The notes: generated by a model from the sequence alone, not told the origin. Shown: positions 53,921 to 63,047, counted from the first letter of the stretch. The stretch: 64,000 nucleotides of DNA from Anaerolineaceae bacterium (GCA_002702065.1 NZXX01000001.1:2294001-2358000), one strand, 5' to 3'. Numbers and translations are program-made.

Positions 53921-53948
53921 AAAACAAAAACCGAATAAGCATATTCGG
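53921..53948 (-). terminator. Terminator of the hydrogenase operon
   Basis: On the minus strand CCGAATA, loop TGCT, TATTCGG, then TTTTTGTTTT. The hairpin lies about 69 nt after the protease stop codon and just before the zinc-finger gene, so read-through is needed to reach that gene. Confidence 0.8.
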
Positions 53949-54016
53949 CAGCTACGATCACAGTGTGAGGTTGTCTTCCGCCGCTTCATAGGATTGCAGC
54001 GACGTATCTACCTGAA

Positions 54017-54544
54017 TTATAGCATATTTTCTCCGCATATTGACGGATTCCCGAGGGTGACAGACAGCGTCCGCACCACGTCAGCCACGCTATTTTGTAC
54101 CGCTGGCGACAGGACCGCACCGAGGGTCATTTGCGCAGGCTGAATCCCCAGCAACCAGATCGAACATCCAATGCTGGCCCGTAAATATTCCACCAGCAAA
54201 TGAACGGAAAGGGCATGCGTAGTCGGGCTGTTGCGTTGAATCTCATCCACGTCAAACAGGCACACAGTACCCGGATGTGAATCGAAGTGAACCGCATCCA
54301 CAAACAGAATCAGTTCCGGCGCATACCGGATCAACTCGCCACCCACATTTTCTGGCGCGCAGCCCGCGTCGACAACATGCACATGACGGTGATTCATGGT
54401 TTGCAAACCACGCGCCACCATCACACCGGCAGCGTCATCACCGCATAATTCATGGCCCAGACCTACGAGCGCAACCCGCAGCCGTGCGTCATTCGTCTGA
54501 TTGATCACCCGCTTCAGGGCGTTGTTCCAGAATGGATTGCACAT
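54017..54544 (-). CDS. [NiFe] hydrogenase maturation protease
   Basis: 175 residues if started at 54544 (GTG 54508 is an alternative). It is the HybD/HycI-type endopeptidase that trims the C-terminus of the hydrogenase large subunit after nickel insertion. Key features are LRVALVGLGHELCGDDAAGVMVA (the Asp after GD binds nickel), VVDAGCAPEN and LILFVDAVHFD. The gene is last in the hydrogenase operon and overlaps the ferredoxin subunit gene. Its presence shows that the large subunit is meant to be matured with nickel. Confidence 0.85.
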   Translation of the reverse strand: MCNPFWNNALKRVINQTNDARLRVALVGLGHELCGDDAAGVMVARGLQTMNHRHVHVVDAGCAPENVGGELIRYAPELILFVDAVHFDSHPGTVCLFDVDEIQRNSPTTHALSVHLLVEYLRASIGCSIWLLGIQPAQMTLGAVLSPAVQNSVADVVRTLSVTLGNPSICGENML

Positions 54545-54908
54545 CTTCTTCGCTGCCATAATAAACGGTAAATTGGGCTTTATTAGTCGCCGCCAGTTCC
54601 CAGTCATCATTGGACATACCCAGGCAGTTAAACCGGCAGTTTTGCACGCACTGGGCACAATAGGTACAGCGACCAACATCATAGCGCATCACAAAACGCT
54701 TGTTTGCCCGGTCAATGGTGATCAGTTCAATAGCGTCACACGGGCAGTCTTTGACACACAAACAGCAGCCCGTACAATTTTCAGGGTTCCAGGTCAATTT
54801 GCCACGCAGACGTTCCGGTGCAGGCTGGCGTTGAAAGGGATAGAGTTCGGTTACCGGTTTGCGCAACAACGACTGCCAGATATCACGAAGCATTGTCTCA
54901 ATCTTCAT
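54489..54908 (-). CDS. Hydrogenase ferredoxin-like subunit (NuoI/MbhN/HycF type)
   Basis: 139 residues with two [4Fe-4S] motifs: CTGCCLCVKDCP (about 37-48) and CTYCAQCVQNCRFNC (about 67-81). It transfers electrons between a soluble ferredoxin and the hydrogenase small subunit. I choose ATG 54908, which overlaps the NuoH-like stop (ATGA); the longer frame from 54980 lies in the NuoH-like gene. A C-terminal tail of about 40 acidic residues is unusual for the family but unremarkable. Confidence 0.88.
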   Translation of the reverse strand: MKIETMLRDIWQSLLRKPVTELYPFQRQPAPERLRGKLTWNPENCTGCCLCVKDCPCDAIELITIDRANKRFVMRYDVGRCTYCAQCVQNCRFNCLGMSNDDWELAATNKAQFTVYYGSEEDVQSILEQRPEAGDQSDE

Positions 54909-55822
54909 AGGCCAACCCCTTGCCATGCGAGCAGGAGCAGCCATTGGGCCAGCACCAATAGCGCCCCATACCGCCACCACAGGCCCACGCTTTGATCAAT
55001 ACGTAGACGCGTCATCAGCGTCTGAATGCTGGCCACCACCAGCAAAAGGCCGCCTGTCTTGAGGGCGTAATCCAGCGGATTATGTAGCCCGCCCAGATAC
55101 AGCGCCGCGATAATGGTCAGGCCGCCGACCAGTTCCACCTCACGGCCCAGCAGGAAAAGTGCCAGACCGCGCCCGCTATACTCCGTAAGTGCGCCGGCGA
55201 CGATTTCGGTTTCGGCTTCCGGTGCGTCAAACGGCGCCATTTCAAGCTTCCCCATCAAGCCGATCAGGGCAACGCCGAACCCAATTGGCTGTGTCAGAAG
55301 CAGCCATTGCCCGCCTGCATGGGCCATAATCTCATCGATCTGCCAGCTCCCGGCGACAAAGGCAGGTCCCAGCAGTGCTAACAAGAATGGGGCTTCATAT
55401 GAAAACAACTGCGTTAAAGCGCGCGTCGCCCCGATAAGCGAAAAGCGGTCGCGAGAGATGGCACCCGCCAGCCCGGTACACAGTGTCAGCATACTGAGCA
55501 AGTACACCGTTACGATAAGGTCTCCGGGGAAGTTGTACAGCGGCTTTAGCCCGGCAATTGGGAGGTACAACATAGCGGTCATGGCCCCGGCTAATGCGAC
55601 GACCGGTAGCGCGTGGAAAAGACGCCCGTTGACACCATCGGGGATGACTTCTTCATTGGCCAGCAGCTTGAGTATGTCAGCAGCAGGCTGGAACCAACGC
55701 GGACCAAGCCGGTTCTGCAAACGGGCCATCAGCTTACGGTCAACCCACTGGTAGAACAGACCATTGGCCAGAACAAATAAGCCTGCGGGAAAGATCAGCA
55801 TTGCAAACAACTGCCCAAGCAT
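54905..55822 (-). CDS. Hydrogenase membrane anchor subunit (NuoH/MbhM/HycD type)
   Basis: 305 residues with about eight helices. It joins the hydrophilic hydrogenase to the membrane arm. Family landmarks are YQWVDRKLMARLQNRLGPRW (about 25-44), a loop ISRDRFSLIGATRALTQLFSYE, and the acidic loop PFDAPEAETEIVAGALTEYSG, which in complex I lines the quinone or proton pathway. It is 1 nt from the large-subunit stop. Confidence 0.92.
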   Translation of the reverse strand: MLGQLFAMLIFPAGLFVLANGLFYQWVDRKLMARLQNRLGPRWFQPAADILKLLANEEVIPDGVNGRLFHALPVVALAGAMTAMLYLPIAGLKPLYNFPGDLIVTVYLLSMLTLCTGLAGAISRDRFSLIGATRALTQLFSYEAPFLLALLGPAFVAGSWQIDEIMAHAGGQWLLLTQPIGFGVALIGLMGKLEMAPFDAPEAETEIVAGALTEYSGRGLALFLLGREVELVGGLTIIAALYLGGLHNPLDYALKTGGLLLVVASIQTLMTRLRIDQSVGLWWRYGALLVLAQWLLLLAWQGVGL

Positions 55823-55823
55823 G

Positions 55824-57002
55824 TCATTCGCGCTTTCGATAATACTCGATACCGTAATGTCGCAGTTTCTCCCACGTCCATATGCTAGATTCGCCGGTGT
55901 TCCGCACAGTCATCAGCCGATCATTGCACGAGAAACATGGGTCAACACCGGTAAGCAGCATCGGCATATCTGCCAGATGAAGCCCTACCGCCAGCGCTGT
56001 GACCGAAGCCATATTGCTCAGGGTCGGCGTGCGAACTTTGATCCGCGCCGGTTGGTCACCCCCATTGCTTGCGATGAAATAGAACAATTCGCCCCGCGGT
56101 GCTTCGACTCGACTGATCGTCTCGCCGGCGTGGATTCGTCGTGGCATTCGGGATTTGAGTTCGCCGTCCGGCAGACTATCCAGCAGCAGTCGAATGAGTC
56201 GGATCGTTTCCAGCAGTTCCTTAAGGCGGACTTTAAAACGCGCTTCCAGGTCACCTTCCTGTTCGGTGACAATGCGTATCGGATAATCCAGATATGCGGC
56301 ATAGGGCGCGTCGGCACGCAGGTCCCGACCAATGCCCGATGCCCTGGTTGTAGGCCCTGTTAACCCCAGTCGTTCGGCCTGCGCCTGGGTGGCGATGCCA
56401 ATACCGCGTGTGCGCTGTAAAAAGACCTGATCACCACTGACAAGTTCAAGATAGAAGTGGATACGCCCCTCCAGAAACGTCAGTCCATGCAGGATTGTTT
56501 CGATAATCTGCTGGTCAAGATCGACCTTTACCCCACCGAGGATATTGGCCGAATAGTTGACGCGGTTGCCGGTGAGCGTTTCCAGAATTTCCATAACCGT
56601 CTCACGATCTCGCCAGGAATACATAAACAACGTCTCGAACCCCGCCTGATGCGCGGCTACGCCCAGCCAGAGCAAATGACTATGAATACGTTCCAGTTCC
56701 GCAACGAGCACGCGTATGGCCTGGGCACGCGGCGGAGCCGTCACGCCAGCCAGTTTTTCGACCCCCAGGCAATAAGCCATCGCATGTATGTGCGAACAGA
56801 TACCGCAGATGCGTTCGAGCAGATAAAGGTTCTGCACCCAGTTACGGCTCTCTACGGCCTTCTCAATGCCGCGATGCGCATACCCCAGTCGCACAGAGGC
56901 CCCGGTCACGATCTCGCCATCAACAGTAAAGATGAAGTGACCCGGCTCCTTCAAGGCTGGGTGCTGTGGACCAATCGGTATGGTAAAGCGTTCTTGCTCC
57001 AT
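55824..57002 (-). CDS. Group-4 [NiFe] hydrogenase large subunit (NuoD-related)
   Basis: 392 residues. Both Ni ligating motifs are present: ERICGICSHIHAMAY near 63-77 (the RxCGxCxxxH L1 motif) and DPCFSCNDR near 353-361 (the DPCxxCxxR L2 motif). Complex I NuoD has lost these Cys residues, so this is a hydrogenase. It ends about 30 residues after L2, which would be the tail removed by the maturation protease. I start at ATG 57002; the upstream extension overlaps the NuoC-like gene. The gene lies 7 nt after that gene. Confidence 0.92.
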   Translation of the reverse strand: MEQERFTIPIGPQHPALKEPGHFIFTVDGEIVTGASVRLGYAHRGIEKAVESRNWVQNLYLLERICGICSHIHAMAYCLGVEKLAGVTAPPRAQAIRVLVAELERIHSHLLWLGVAAHQAGFETLFMYSWRDRETVMEILETLTGNRVNYSANILGGVKVDLDQQIIETILHGLTFLEGRIHFYLELVSGDQVFLQRTRGIGIATQAQAERLGLTGPTTRASGIGRDLRADAPYAAYLDYPIRIVTEQEGDLEARFKVRLKELLETIRLIRLLLDSLPDGELKSRMPRRIHAGETISRVEAPRGELFYFIASNGGDQPARIKVRTPTLSNMASVTALAVGLHLADMPMLLTGVDPCFSCNDRLMTVRNTGESSIWTWEKLRHYGIEYYRKRE

Positions 57003-57009
57003 AACACCC

Positions 57010-57447
57010 TCAATCCAGCCGCGTATCTTTACGCAGCGGGTACACAGCCTCCGGCCAGTCATCCGGCAGGAACAGGCGCGACGCATCGGGAGCATGACGC
57101 ACATCAATCCCGAACATCTCTGCCAGTTCGCGCTCGAACACGCTGCCATACGGGATCACCCCGCAGACACTGCTGATCATCGGTCGATTACGTGGTAACG
57201 TCACTCTCAATGTCAGAACATGAGGCCCCGAACAGAAATGATAGAGCACCTGCATCGTGCCTGCTTCTGCACCACCGTCCAGACCAGTGATCGCCACCAG
57301 ATAACCCCAGGTAGGGTTGGCCAGCGCAGTAACGGCCGCCAGCAAATTTTCAGGGGAGACCTCTGCGTCCAGCCGATCCGTCTCCGGTTCAGTCCAGGCT
57401 AAAACCTGCCCTTCCAGTAATGTGCGGGCTTGTTCCAGTGCGTTCAT
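57010..57447 (-). CDS. Hydrogenase subunit, NuoC/MbhK type
   Basis: 145 residues. The fold is that of the 30-kDa complex I subunit: TWGYLVAITGLDGG, then the conserved tail ERELAEMFGIDVRHAPDASRLFLPDDWP. It bridges the large and small subunits. Its ATG overlaps the NuoB-like stop by 4 nt. The C-terminal end, YPLRKDTRL, matches the family. Confidence 0.9.
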   Translation of the reverse strand: MNALEQARTLLEGQVLAWTEPETDRLDAEVSPENLLAAVTALANPTWGYLVAITGLDGGAEAGTMQVLYHFCSGPHVLTLRVTLPRNRPMISSVCGVIPYGSVFERELAEMFGIDVRHAPDASRLFLPDDWPEAVYPLRKDTRLD

Positions 57448-57920
57448 CCTGCCGCCTCCTCATGCTGCAAGTGGGTCAGCAGCTTGATCACACCGTCAAT
57501 GATTGCTTCTGGGCGCGGCGGGCAGCCCGGCACATAAACATCCACCGGAATAACCTCATCAATATGCCCAATGACGTTATAGCAACCGTCAAATACACCA
57601 CCGGAGATCGCACACGACCCAACGGCAATAACAAATTTCGGATCGGGCATTTGCTCATAGATCCGTCGGAGGCGATCTTTCGCCTGCCGCGTCACAGGCC
57701 CCGTACAAACCAGAATATCGGCATGGCGCGGGCTGCCCTGCAAACGAATGCCGAATCGTTCGACATCGTAATGCGGCGTCAGAGTCGCAAGGATTTCAAT
57801 ATCACATCCATTGCATGACCCACTGTTAAAGTGAATCAACCAGGGCGAGTTCAGGCGCGCCCACAACCGGAGTTTTTCCAGGGCCTTCGACCAGGGTAAA
57901 CGTTTCAGAACTTGCTCCAT
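57444..57920 (-). CDS. [NiFe] hydrogenase small subunit, group 4 (NuoB-related)
   Basis: 158 residues. The Cys motif is GSCNGCDIEI (about 37-46), the single-CxxC type of group-4 hydrogenases, while NuoB has a tandem Cys pair. The other cluster ligands are in VGSCAISGG and VPGCPPRPEAI. It carries the proximal [4Fe-4S] cluster that passes electrons to the Ni site. The motif spacing supports a hydrogenase rather than respiratory complex I. Confidence 0.92.
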   Translation of the reverse strand: MEQVLKRLPWSKALEKLRLWARLNSPWLIHFNSGSCNGCDIEILATLTPHYDVERFGIRLQGSPRHADILVCTGPVTRQAKDRLRRIYEQMPDPKFVIAVGSCAISGGVFDGCYNVIGHIDEVIPVDVYVPGCPPRPEAIIDGVIKLLTHLQHEEAAG

Positions 57921-57929
57921 ACTCGCTCC

Positions 57930-58241
57930 TCACCCCAGAATGAGCGCCACCAGCGCCAACATCAGCCCGACCAGATACAGCATGGACCCGGTTGATACGC
58001 CGCCGCTCGCCAAAACCACCACCCCCAGATGCAAGACAGCAAAAAACAGGGCGCCTTTGAAGAAGGGACGGTAACCAGGCGACTGCATATTTGGCGCGGA
58101 CTCTTCGCCACTCGCGTAGGTGCTGGACTTCGCCGCGTTGGGGTGCGACGGTCCAGCCAGAATGCGCCCGGCAGCAGCCAGAACCGAGACGAGAACCAGG
58201 TATAGGAGAAAAGCCAGCGGCGGGACGTACAGAACCTCCAT
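57930..58241 (-). CDS. Small hydrogenase membrane subunit (NuoA/MbhI-like)
   Basis: 103 residues with about three helices. It resembles NuoA, as in YASGEESAPNMQSPGYRPFFKGALFFAVLH. The acidic D-V-E motif of NuoA helix 3 is absent. A good ribosome site (GGAGG) lies 8 nt before the ATG at 58241, which starts 1 nt after the antiporter-like gene's stop. Confidence 0.75.
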   Translation of the reverse strand: MEVLYVPPLAFLLYLVLVSVLAAAGRILAGPSHPNAAKSSTYASGEESAPNMQSPGYRPFFKGALFFAVLHLGVVVLASGGVSTGSMLYLVGLMLALVALILG

Positions 58242-58242
58242 C

Positions 58243-59688
58243 TCAATGACCTCCAAACAACGCACCGAATATCCGGGCTGCCGGGCCTACCACCGGGTCC
58301 AGAAGTGTCGGGTAGATACCCACCACAAGGACAGCACCCGTCAGAATAATGATCGGCAGGCGCATTGCAGCAGGCACCGCACGATTTCGTGGCTGACGCT
58401 CCGGTTGGAACAGGGCATTGATTATCGGGAAATAGTAAGCCAGCGAAAACACACTGTTCAGCGCAGCGAAGCCAACCAGTAACAACATCGTTGTGCCGCC
58501 CACCCGCAAGCCAGCGTCAAAGATCATCCACTTTGACATAAACCCGGCTAACGGGGGCATCCCCGCGAGGCTGAGACAAGCAATCACAAGAGCACTCGCC
58601 AGCAGCGGTTCACGCCCGAAAACACCTGACAGATCACTCACATGCAGCGAGGAATCCACTTGATGGCGGGTATGGGACAGCGCACCAATGACCAGAAAGG
58701 CCGACGCCTTCATCAGAGCATGAACAAATAGATGGAGGCTGCCACCGATGTAACCGGTTTGCTGACCACCATAAATCCCGATACCGATTGCCAGCAGCAC
58801 AAAACCGATATGGCTGATACTGGAATAAGCAAAAATGCGTTTGACGACGGTCTGCTGCAAGGCCAACAGATTGCCAACAACGATATTCACCGTGCCAAAA
58901 CCAATCAAGACGGCTCCCCACAGCGGTGACTGACCATCCATCACCGCCAGAACCCGCAGCAGCGCGACCAATCCGCTGATCGTGACGATGCCGGACAACA
59001 AGGCGCTAACGCCGGTGGGGGCCTGTGTATAAGCATCAGGCAGCCAGGTATAAGTCGGTACAAGCGCAGTCTTGACGCCGAAACCAATCACAAACAACAC
59101 GCCAGCGACCAATATCAGAGGCGATGCTGCAATCTGAAGCTCAGTGAAATCGAGCGAACCGGATTCGGCAAATATGAGGGCGATGCCAAACAATACAAGA
59201 ACCGAACCGGTTGCGGTCTGGATGAGATACTTGATACAGGCTGCCAGTGGGTCAATGCGGTCCTGATAAAAGGCGACCAGCAGGTAAGAAGAAACAGCCG
59301 TTAACTCGAACCACACCCACAGATTGAACAGATCACGCGCACTCGCCAGCCCGATCACCGCCCCGGCCAGCAGCAGCAGCATGGCATAATACTTTTCTTC
59401 GCCATCGCAGCCCTGCACATCCGACCCGGAGAATATAATCACAAGTGTGCTCAGAAGCAGCACCGCAACGGTGATCAGTTGACTCAGGCCATCATACTGG
59501 AAAACAATATCGCCCTGCACATATCGCAGGACTTGAGACGTGTTCAGAGCATGTGCTGCCAGCCCCCACAGTACCCACAGCACAGCCAGACCCATTAGTG
59601 TCAGGGAGCGCGCCGCAACCGTTCGCCAGCGCCCCGTGAGGTAGATCACGGGTGACATCACCAGCGAGACGATCAGAACGGGCGGCAT
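58243..59688 (-). CDS. Antiporter-like proton-pumping subunit (MrpD/NuoN/MbhH type)
   Basis: 481 residues with about fourteen helices. Proton-translocating antiporter family motifs are present: FNLWVWFELTAVSSYLL (Glu in helix 5), VKTALVPTYTWLPDAYTQAP (Lys in helix 7/8), and FAYSSISHIGF. It should couple hydrogen metabolism to ion transport. It is the only large antiporter-like subunit in the operon; complex I has three. GGAGG lies close to the ATG. Confidence 0.92.
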   Translation of the reverse strand: MPPVLIVSLVMSPVIYLTGRWRTVAARSLTLMGLAVLWVLWGLAAHALNTSQVLRYVQGDIVFQYDGLSQLITVAVLLLSTLVIIFSGSDVQGCDGEEKYYAMLLLLAGAVIGLASARDLFNLWVWFELTAVSSYLLVAFYQDRIDPLAACIKYLIQTATGSVLVLFGIALIFAESGSLDFTELQIAASPLILVAGVLFVIGFGVKTALVPTYTWLPDAYTQAPTGVSALLSGIVTISGLVALLRVLAVMDGQSPLWGAVLIGFGTVNIVVGNLLALQQTVVKRIFAYSSISHIGFVLLAIGIGIYGGQQTGYIGGSLHLFVHALMKASAFLVIGALSHTRHQVDSSLHVSDLSGVFGREPLLASALVIACLSLAGMPPLAGFMSKWMIFDAGLRVGGTTMLLLVGFAALNSVFSLAYYFPIINALFQPERQPRNRAVPAAMRLPIIILTGAVLVVGIYPTLLDPVVGPAARIFGALFGGH

Positions 59689-59690
59689 CG

Positions 59691-59996
59691 TTATCCCTCC
59701 AGGTTAATCACCTCATCTACGTCCAGCGTGCCACGGCGCTGCTGAATACGGATCGCCAGCCCCAACCCAATAATGACGACGATGGTATCAGCGGTAATAA
59801 CGGTCAGTGCCAGACTCTGCCCCACATTCAATTGGCCGTTGAGTTTGCCCGCAACCACCAGCGCCAGCATGGCACCTTTCACCATGATCTGAATCGCAAT
59901 CACAATCTTAATCATGTTGCGGATAACGAGCAGCCCGTACAAGCCGATGCCCAGCAGTATAAATGCGCCGGCCAGGGCGATCTGGAGCGCGTTCAT
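59691..59996 (-). CDS. NuoK/MrpC-like membrane subunit
   Basis: 101 residues, three helices, matching the NuoK/MnhC fold: GIGLYGLLVIRNMIKIVIAIQIM, a Lys-containing helix, and LTVITADTIVVIIGLGLAIRI. Together with the antiporter-like subunit it forms part of the membrane arm. It overlaps the preceding gene by 4 nt (ATGA). Confidence 0.9.
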   Translation of the reverse strand: MNALQIALAGAFILLGIGLYGLLVIRNMIKIVIAIQIMVKGAMLALVVAGKLNGQLNVGQSLALTVITADTIVVIIGLGLAIRIQQRRGTLDVDEVINLEG

Positions 59997-60547
59997 AGAC
60001 GCTCCAATTCTGGTTCAGGCGTTGGCAAATCTGCATCCAGGCGGACCTCGGTTGATGGTGTGGTCATGCGTGTCGGTTGCTTGCGTGCTACCCTGCCCCC
60101 CTCTGCCAGCAGCCCAAGCACACCGAGCACGCCAGCAAAAATGAGGCTGATCTGGGCAATGACATCCGACTCGCGGTGCTGCCAGAAGGTGGCTGAAAAG
60201 GAGTCTGCCGGTGCAGGTTCCTGCGGTATGAGCAAGGGCACAGACAGCCCTGCCACCAGCAGCACCATAGCGACCACTAATGGTACATTGATCAGTCGTC
60301 TTACAGGTTGATCCGGCGAATCCGCACCAACCATACTGATGGCGAAAACCAGCAGTATGGTTATCAGACCGACGCTCAGGCTGAGTTCAATGACAGCCAT
60401 CACGACTGCGCCTAGCTGGTAAAGCATGAGCGCCACCGCTATGCTGACCCCAGCCAGCCATAATGCTGCACCTAGCAAACGCGTCGCCCGAACAGCCATG
60501 ATCGCACAGCATGCAGCCAGCAACACCAGCCCGAATGTTACGCTCAC
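59993..60547 (-). CDS. First membrane subunit of the hydrogenase operon (NuoJ/MbhD-E-like)
   Basis: 184 residues with about five helices. The start is GTG 60547, since GGAGG lies 9 nt upstream at 60557-60561. Longer in-frame versions would run back through a terminator and into the tRNA gene. The first half (LLGAALWLAGVSIAVALMLYQLGA) resembles the DUF4040/MbhD pattern; the second (VVMAVIELSLSVGLITILLVF) resembles NuoJ. The C-terminal 35 residues are Pro/Glu/Thr-rich and soluble. It is the first gene of the hydrogenase unit. Confidence 0.8.
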   Translation of the reverse strand: MSVTFGLVLLAACCAIMAVRATRLLGAALWLAGVSIAVALMLYQLGAVVMAVIELSLSVGLITILLVFAISMVGADSPDQPVRRLINVPLVVAMVLLVAGLSVPLLIPQEPAPADSFSATFWQHRESDVIAQISLIFAGVLGVLGLLAEGGRVARKQPTRMTTPSTEVRLDADLPTPEPELERL

Positions 60548-60711
60548 AATAGAGTCCCTCCTATTTAAAGCGTACAGGGATACAGGTCCGGCAAGTAGTG
60601 CCAAAGTCATCATCAGGGCCTGACGTTCGTCGTAACCGGGTATCGCCTCTTCCAGCGCCTGCCCATGCCCACACGCCACCACAATAGAAGTTGCACCGCA
60701 TCCTCTGCAAA

Positions 60712-60742
60712 CAAAAAGAGGCATCAGCAAACTGACACCTCT
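60712..60742 (-). terminator. Terminator of the tRNA-Arg gene
   Basis: On the minus strand AGAGGTGTCAG, loop TTTG, CTGATGCCTCT, then TTTTG. The 11-bp stem contains two wobble pairs. It ends tRNA transcription 18 nt after the tRNA, so the hydrogenase operon should have its own promoter between 60548 and 60711. Confidence 0.85.
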
Positions 60743-60759
60743 ATTGCATCCACTGGTGA

Positions 60760-60832
60760 TGCCCCCGGAGAGATTCGAACTCCCGACCAATTGTTTAGAA
60801 GACAACTGCTCTATCCCCTGAGCTACGGGGGC
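60760..60832 (-). tRNA. tRNA-Arg (anticodon UCU)
   Basis: The cloverleaf is complete. Acceptor GCCCCCG pairs with CGGGGGC, with a single discriminator A. D arm is GCTC...GAGC. The anticodon arm is GTTGT, loop CTTCTAA, ACAAT, giving anticodon TCT (UCU in RNA). The T arm is GGGAG, TTCGAAT, CTCTC. No CCA is encoded. UCU reads AGA and AGG arginine codons. Confidence 0.95.
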
Positions 60833-60841
60833 TCGCTAGGC

Positions 60842-60871
60842 ATTGTAGATTGGACCAGCCCGTGCTGTCAA
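60842..60871 (-). promoter_or_regulatory. Promoter of tRNA-Arg
   Basis: On the minus strand TTGACA (60871-60866), 18 nt, TACAAT (60847-60842), ending 9 nt before the tRNA 5' end. Confidence 0.75.
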
Positions 60872-60920
60872 GCACTATTCGTTACACGTATGATTTATAG
60901 CAAGCTTGTTCTAATACATA

Positions 60921-60949
60921 TTGTCTAAAAAGCTAAAATGCAGTATAAT
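60921..60949 (+). promoter_or_regulatory. gyrB promoter
   Basis: TTGTCT (60921-60926), 17 nt, TATAAT (60944-60949). It gives a leader of about 118 nt before gyrB. The leader contains CCAACCC and GGGTTGG strings that could form a long-range stem. Confidence 0.65.
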
Positions 60950-61073
60950 TAACTCTATGCAAATGTTCTTTTAAGTAAGGGATTCCCCACCAACCCGGCC
61001 AGTGTGGTAGGTATTGTTTTCCCCATCGGAAAGAGGGGTTGGTTACGTGCGGTTGGGTGATAAAGGAGAAACT

Positions 61074-63047
61074 ATGGCGGATCGAGCTAACGCTCCAGCT
61101 TATAACGAAGAAAGTATTCAGGCACTTAAGCCGATGGAGCATATCCGTTTGCGGCCCGGTATGTATGTCGGTGGCACCGACCTGCGGGCACTGCACCATC
61201 TCATTTATGAAGTAGTGGACAATGCTATCGACGAAGCGCTGGCAGGGCGCTGTGACCGGATCACAATCACACTCCATGATGATAATATGGTTACAGTGGC
61301 AGACAACGGCGTTGGCATTCCGGTCGGTGTTCATAAAAAAGAAGGTATCTCAACCCTGCAAATGGTGATGACACAGGTCGGCACCGGCGCCAAGTTTGAT
61401 GGTCAGGCCTATAAGGTAAGTGGCGGTCTGCACGGTGTAGGTGTATCTGCTGTTAATGCGTTGTCATCATATTTCCGGTCGCAGGTATATCGGGATGGAT
61501 TCGTCTGGGAGCAGACTTACGCGGCTGGCGTGCCCACATCGGATGTCCACAAGGTGCGTCCGCTCGAACCCGGCGAAGCCACGGGCACAGTGCAAACCTT
61601 CGTCCCCGACTTTACCATCATGGACAAAAACGAGTTTGACTACGACATTCTGGTCAAGCGTTTCCGTGAAATGGCATTCGTCACACGCAAAGTCAGCATT
61701 ACCCTGCGCGACGAGCGTGTGCGCCCCATCCCCAAAGAACGCACCTTCTATTTTGAAGGCGGTTTGCGCTCGTTCGTCCGTTACCTGAACGGCAATCGTG
61801 TCGGGCTGCATGAGCCGATTCATGCTGAACGGGATATTGAAATCGCTCCTGAAGAAAAAGAACCGTTCATGGTCGGCGTCGAACTCGCCTTCCAGTATAC
61901 AGACACATCCACCCGGACCGAACTGGCTTTTGCCAACACGATTCTGACCCCGGATGGCGGCGCCCACCTGACCGGCCTTCGGTCCGCTATCACCAGCGTG
62001 ATCAACCGGTATGCCCGTAAAGAAAATCTGCTCAAGGAAAAAGACGGAAACTTTTCCGGCGAGCACACGCTTGAAGGTATCACCGCAATCGTGAGTGTGA
62101 AACACCCGCAGCCTCAGTTTGAAAGCCAGACAAAAGTCAAGCTGCTCAACCCAGAGGTGCAAGGCGCTGTTTCGCAGGTCGTGTCCGAAAGTTTCATGGA
62201 GTTTCTCGAGGTCAATCCCCGTGAAGCCCGCCGCATTGTCGAGAAATGTTTGACCAGCAAACGCGCCAGCGAAGCCGCCCGTAAAGCCCGTGATCTGGTG
62301 CGCAGTGGTCCCAGCCTGCTGGAAAGCAGCACCTTGCCGGGTAAACTCGCCGATTGTTCATCGCATGGCCCGGAAGCCGAAATTTACATCGTTGAGGGTG
62401 ATAGCGCCGGTGGCAGCGCCAAACAAGGCCGCGACCGCCATTTCCAGGCGATCTTGCCGCTGCGTGGTAAGATCCTCAACACAGAACGTGCCCGGCTGGA
62501 CAAAGTCCTGGATAACAACGAAATCAAGGCCATGATCTCGGCACTGGGTACCGGCATCAGCGAAGATTTCCGTGTAGAGAGGCTGCGCTACGGACGAGTC
62601 ATCATTATGACTGACGCGGATGTCGACGGCAGCCACATTCGCACCCTGCTGCTGACCTTCTTCTTCCGCCATATGCAGCCATTGATCCAGGAAGGCCATT
62701 TGTATATTGCACAGCCACCCATCTACCGGCTGCAACAGGGCAAGAACATCGAGTACCTGTACGCGATTGCCGGGATGAATGAAGCCGAACTGTTAAACCG
62801 GTCGCTCAACAAATACAACAGCCCAGACAAGGTGCGCGTTAACCGCTATAAAGGTCTTGGCGAAATGAACCCGGACCAGTTGTGGGAAACCACGATGGAT
62901 CCGTCTACTCGTACGCTGCTTCAGGTCACGATTGAAGATGCCGCCGAAGCCGACCGCGTCTTTGATATGCTCATGGGGAGCAGCGTGCCGCCGCGCAAAC
63001 GCTTCATCCAGACGCACGCGAAGAACGTCCGCAATCTGGATGTCTAG
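61074..63047 (+). CDS. gyrB: DNA gyrase subunit B
   Basis: The ATPase subunit of gyrase, 657 residues. ATP-site motifs include [17 protein letters not shown] (Asn/Asp magnesium site), [11 protein letters not shown] and [15 protein letters not shown]. The TOPRIM domain has [15 protein letters not shown] and [19 protein letters not shown]. The ATG at 61074 follows AAAGGAGA by 4 nt. The longer upstream frame includes the leader and is not supported. The C-terminus ([17 protein letters not shown]) is typical. Confidence 0.97.
   Translation: MADRANAPAYNEESIQALKPMEHIRLRPGMYVGGTDLRALHHLIYEVVDNAIDEALAGRCDRITITLHDDNMVTVADNGVGIPVGVHKKEGISTLQMVMTQVGTGAKFDGQAYKVSGGLHGVGVSAVNALSSYFRSQVYRDGFVWEQTYAAGVPTSDVHKVRPLEPGEATGTVQTFVPDFTIMDKNEFDYDILVKRFREMAFVTRKVSITLRDERVRPIPKERTFYFEGGLRSFVRYLNGNRVGLHEPIHAERDIEIAPEEKEPFMVGVELAFQYTDTSTRTELAFANTILTPDGGAHLTGLRSAITSVINRYARKENLLKEKDGNFSGEHTLEGITAIVSVKHPQPQFESQTKVKLLNPEVQGAVSQVVSESFMEFLEVNPREARRIVEKCLTSKRASEAARKARDLVRSGPSLLESSTLPGKLADCSSHGPEAEIYIVEGDSAGGSAKQGRDRHFQAILPLRGKILNTERARLDKVLDNNEIKAMISALGTGISEDFRVERLRYGRVIIMTDADVDGSHIRTLLLTFFFRHMQPLIQEGHLYIAQPPIYRLQQGKNIEYLYAIAGMNEAELLNRSLNKYNSPDKVRVNRYKGLGEMNPDQLWETTMDPSTRTLLQVTIEDAAEADRVFDMLMGSSVPPRKRFIQTHAKNVRNLDV

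Noticed and set aside
54017..60547. Respiratory complex I (NADH dehydrogenase)
   Set aside because: The large subunit keeps both Ni CxxC motifs and the small subunit has CNGC in place of NuoB's Cys pair. A maturation protease is present and NuoEFG are absent.
60548..60805. N-terminal extension of the first hydrogenase gene with a Cys pair (CRGCG)
   Set aside because: It would run through the tRNA terminator and into the tRNA; the ribosome site supports GTG 60547.
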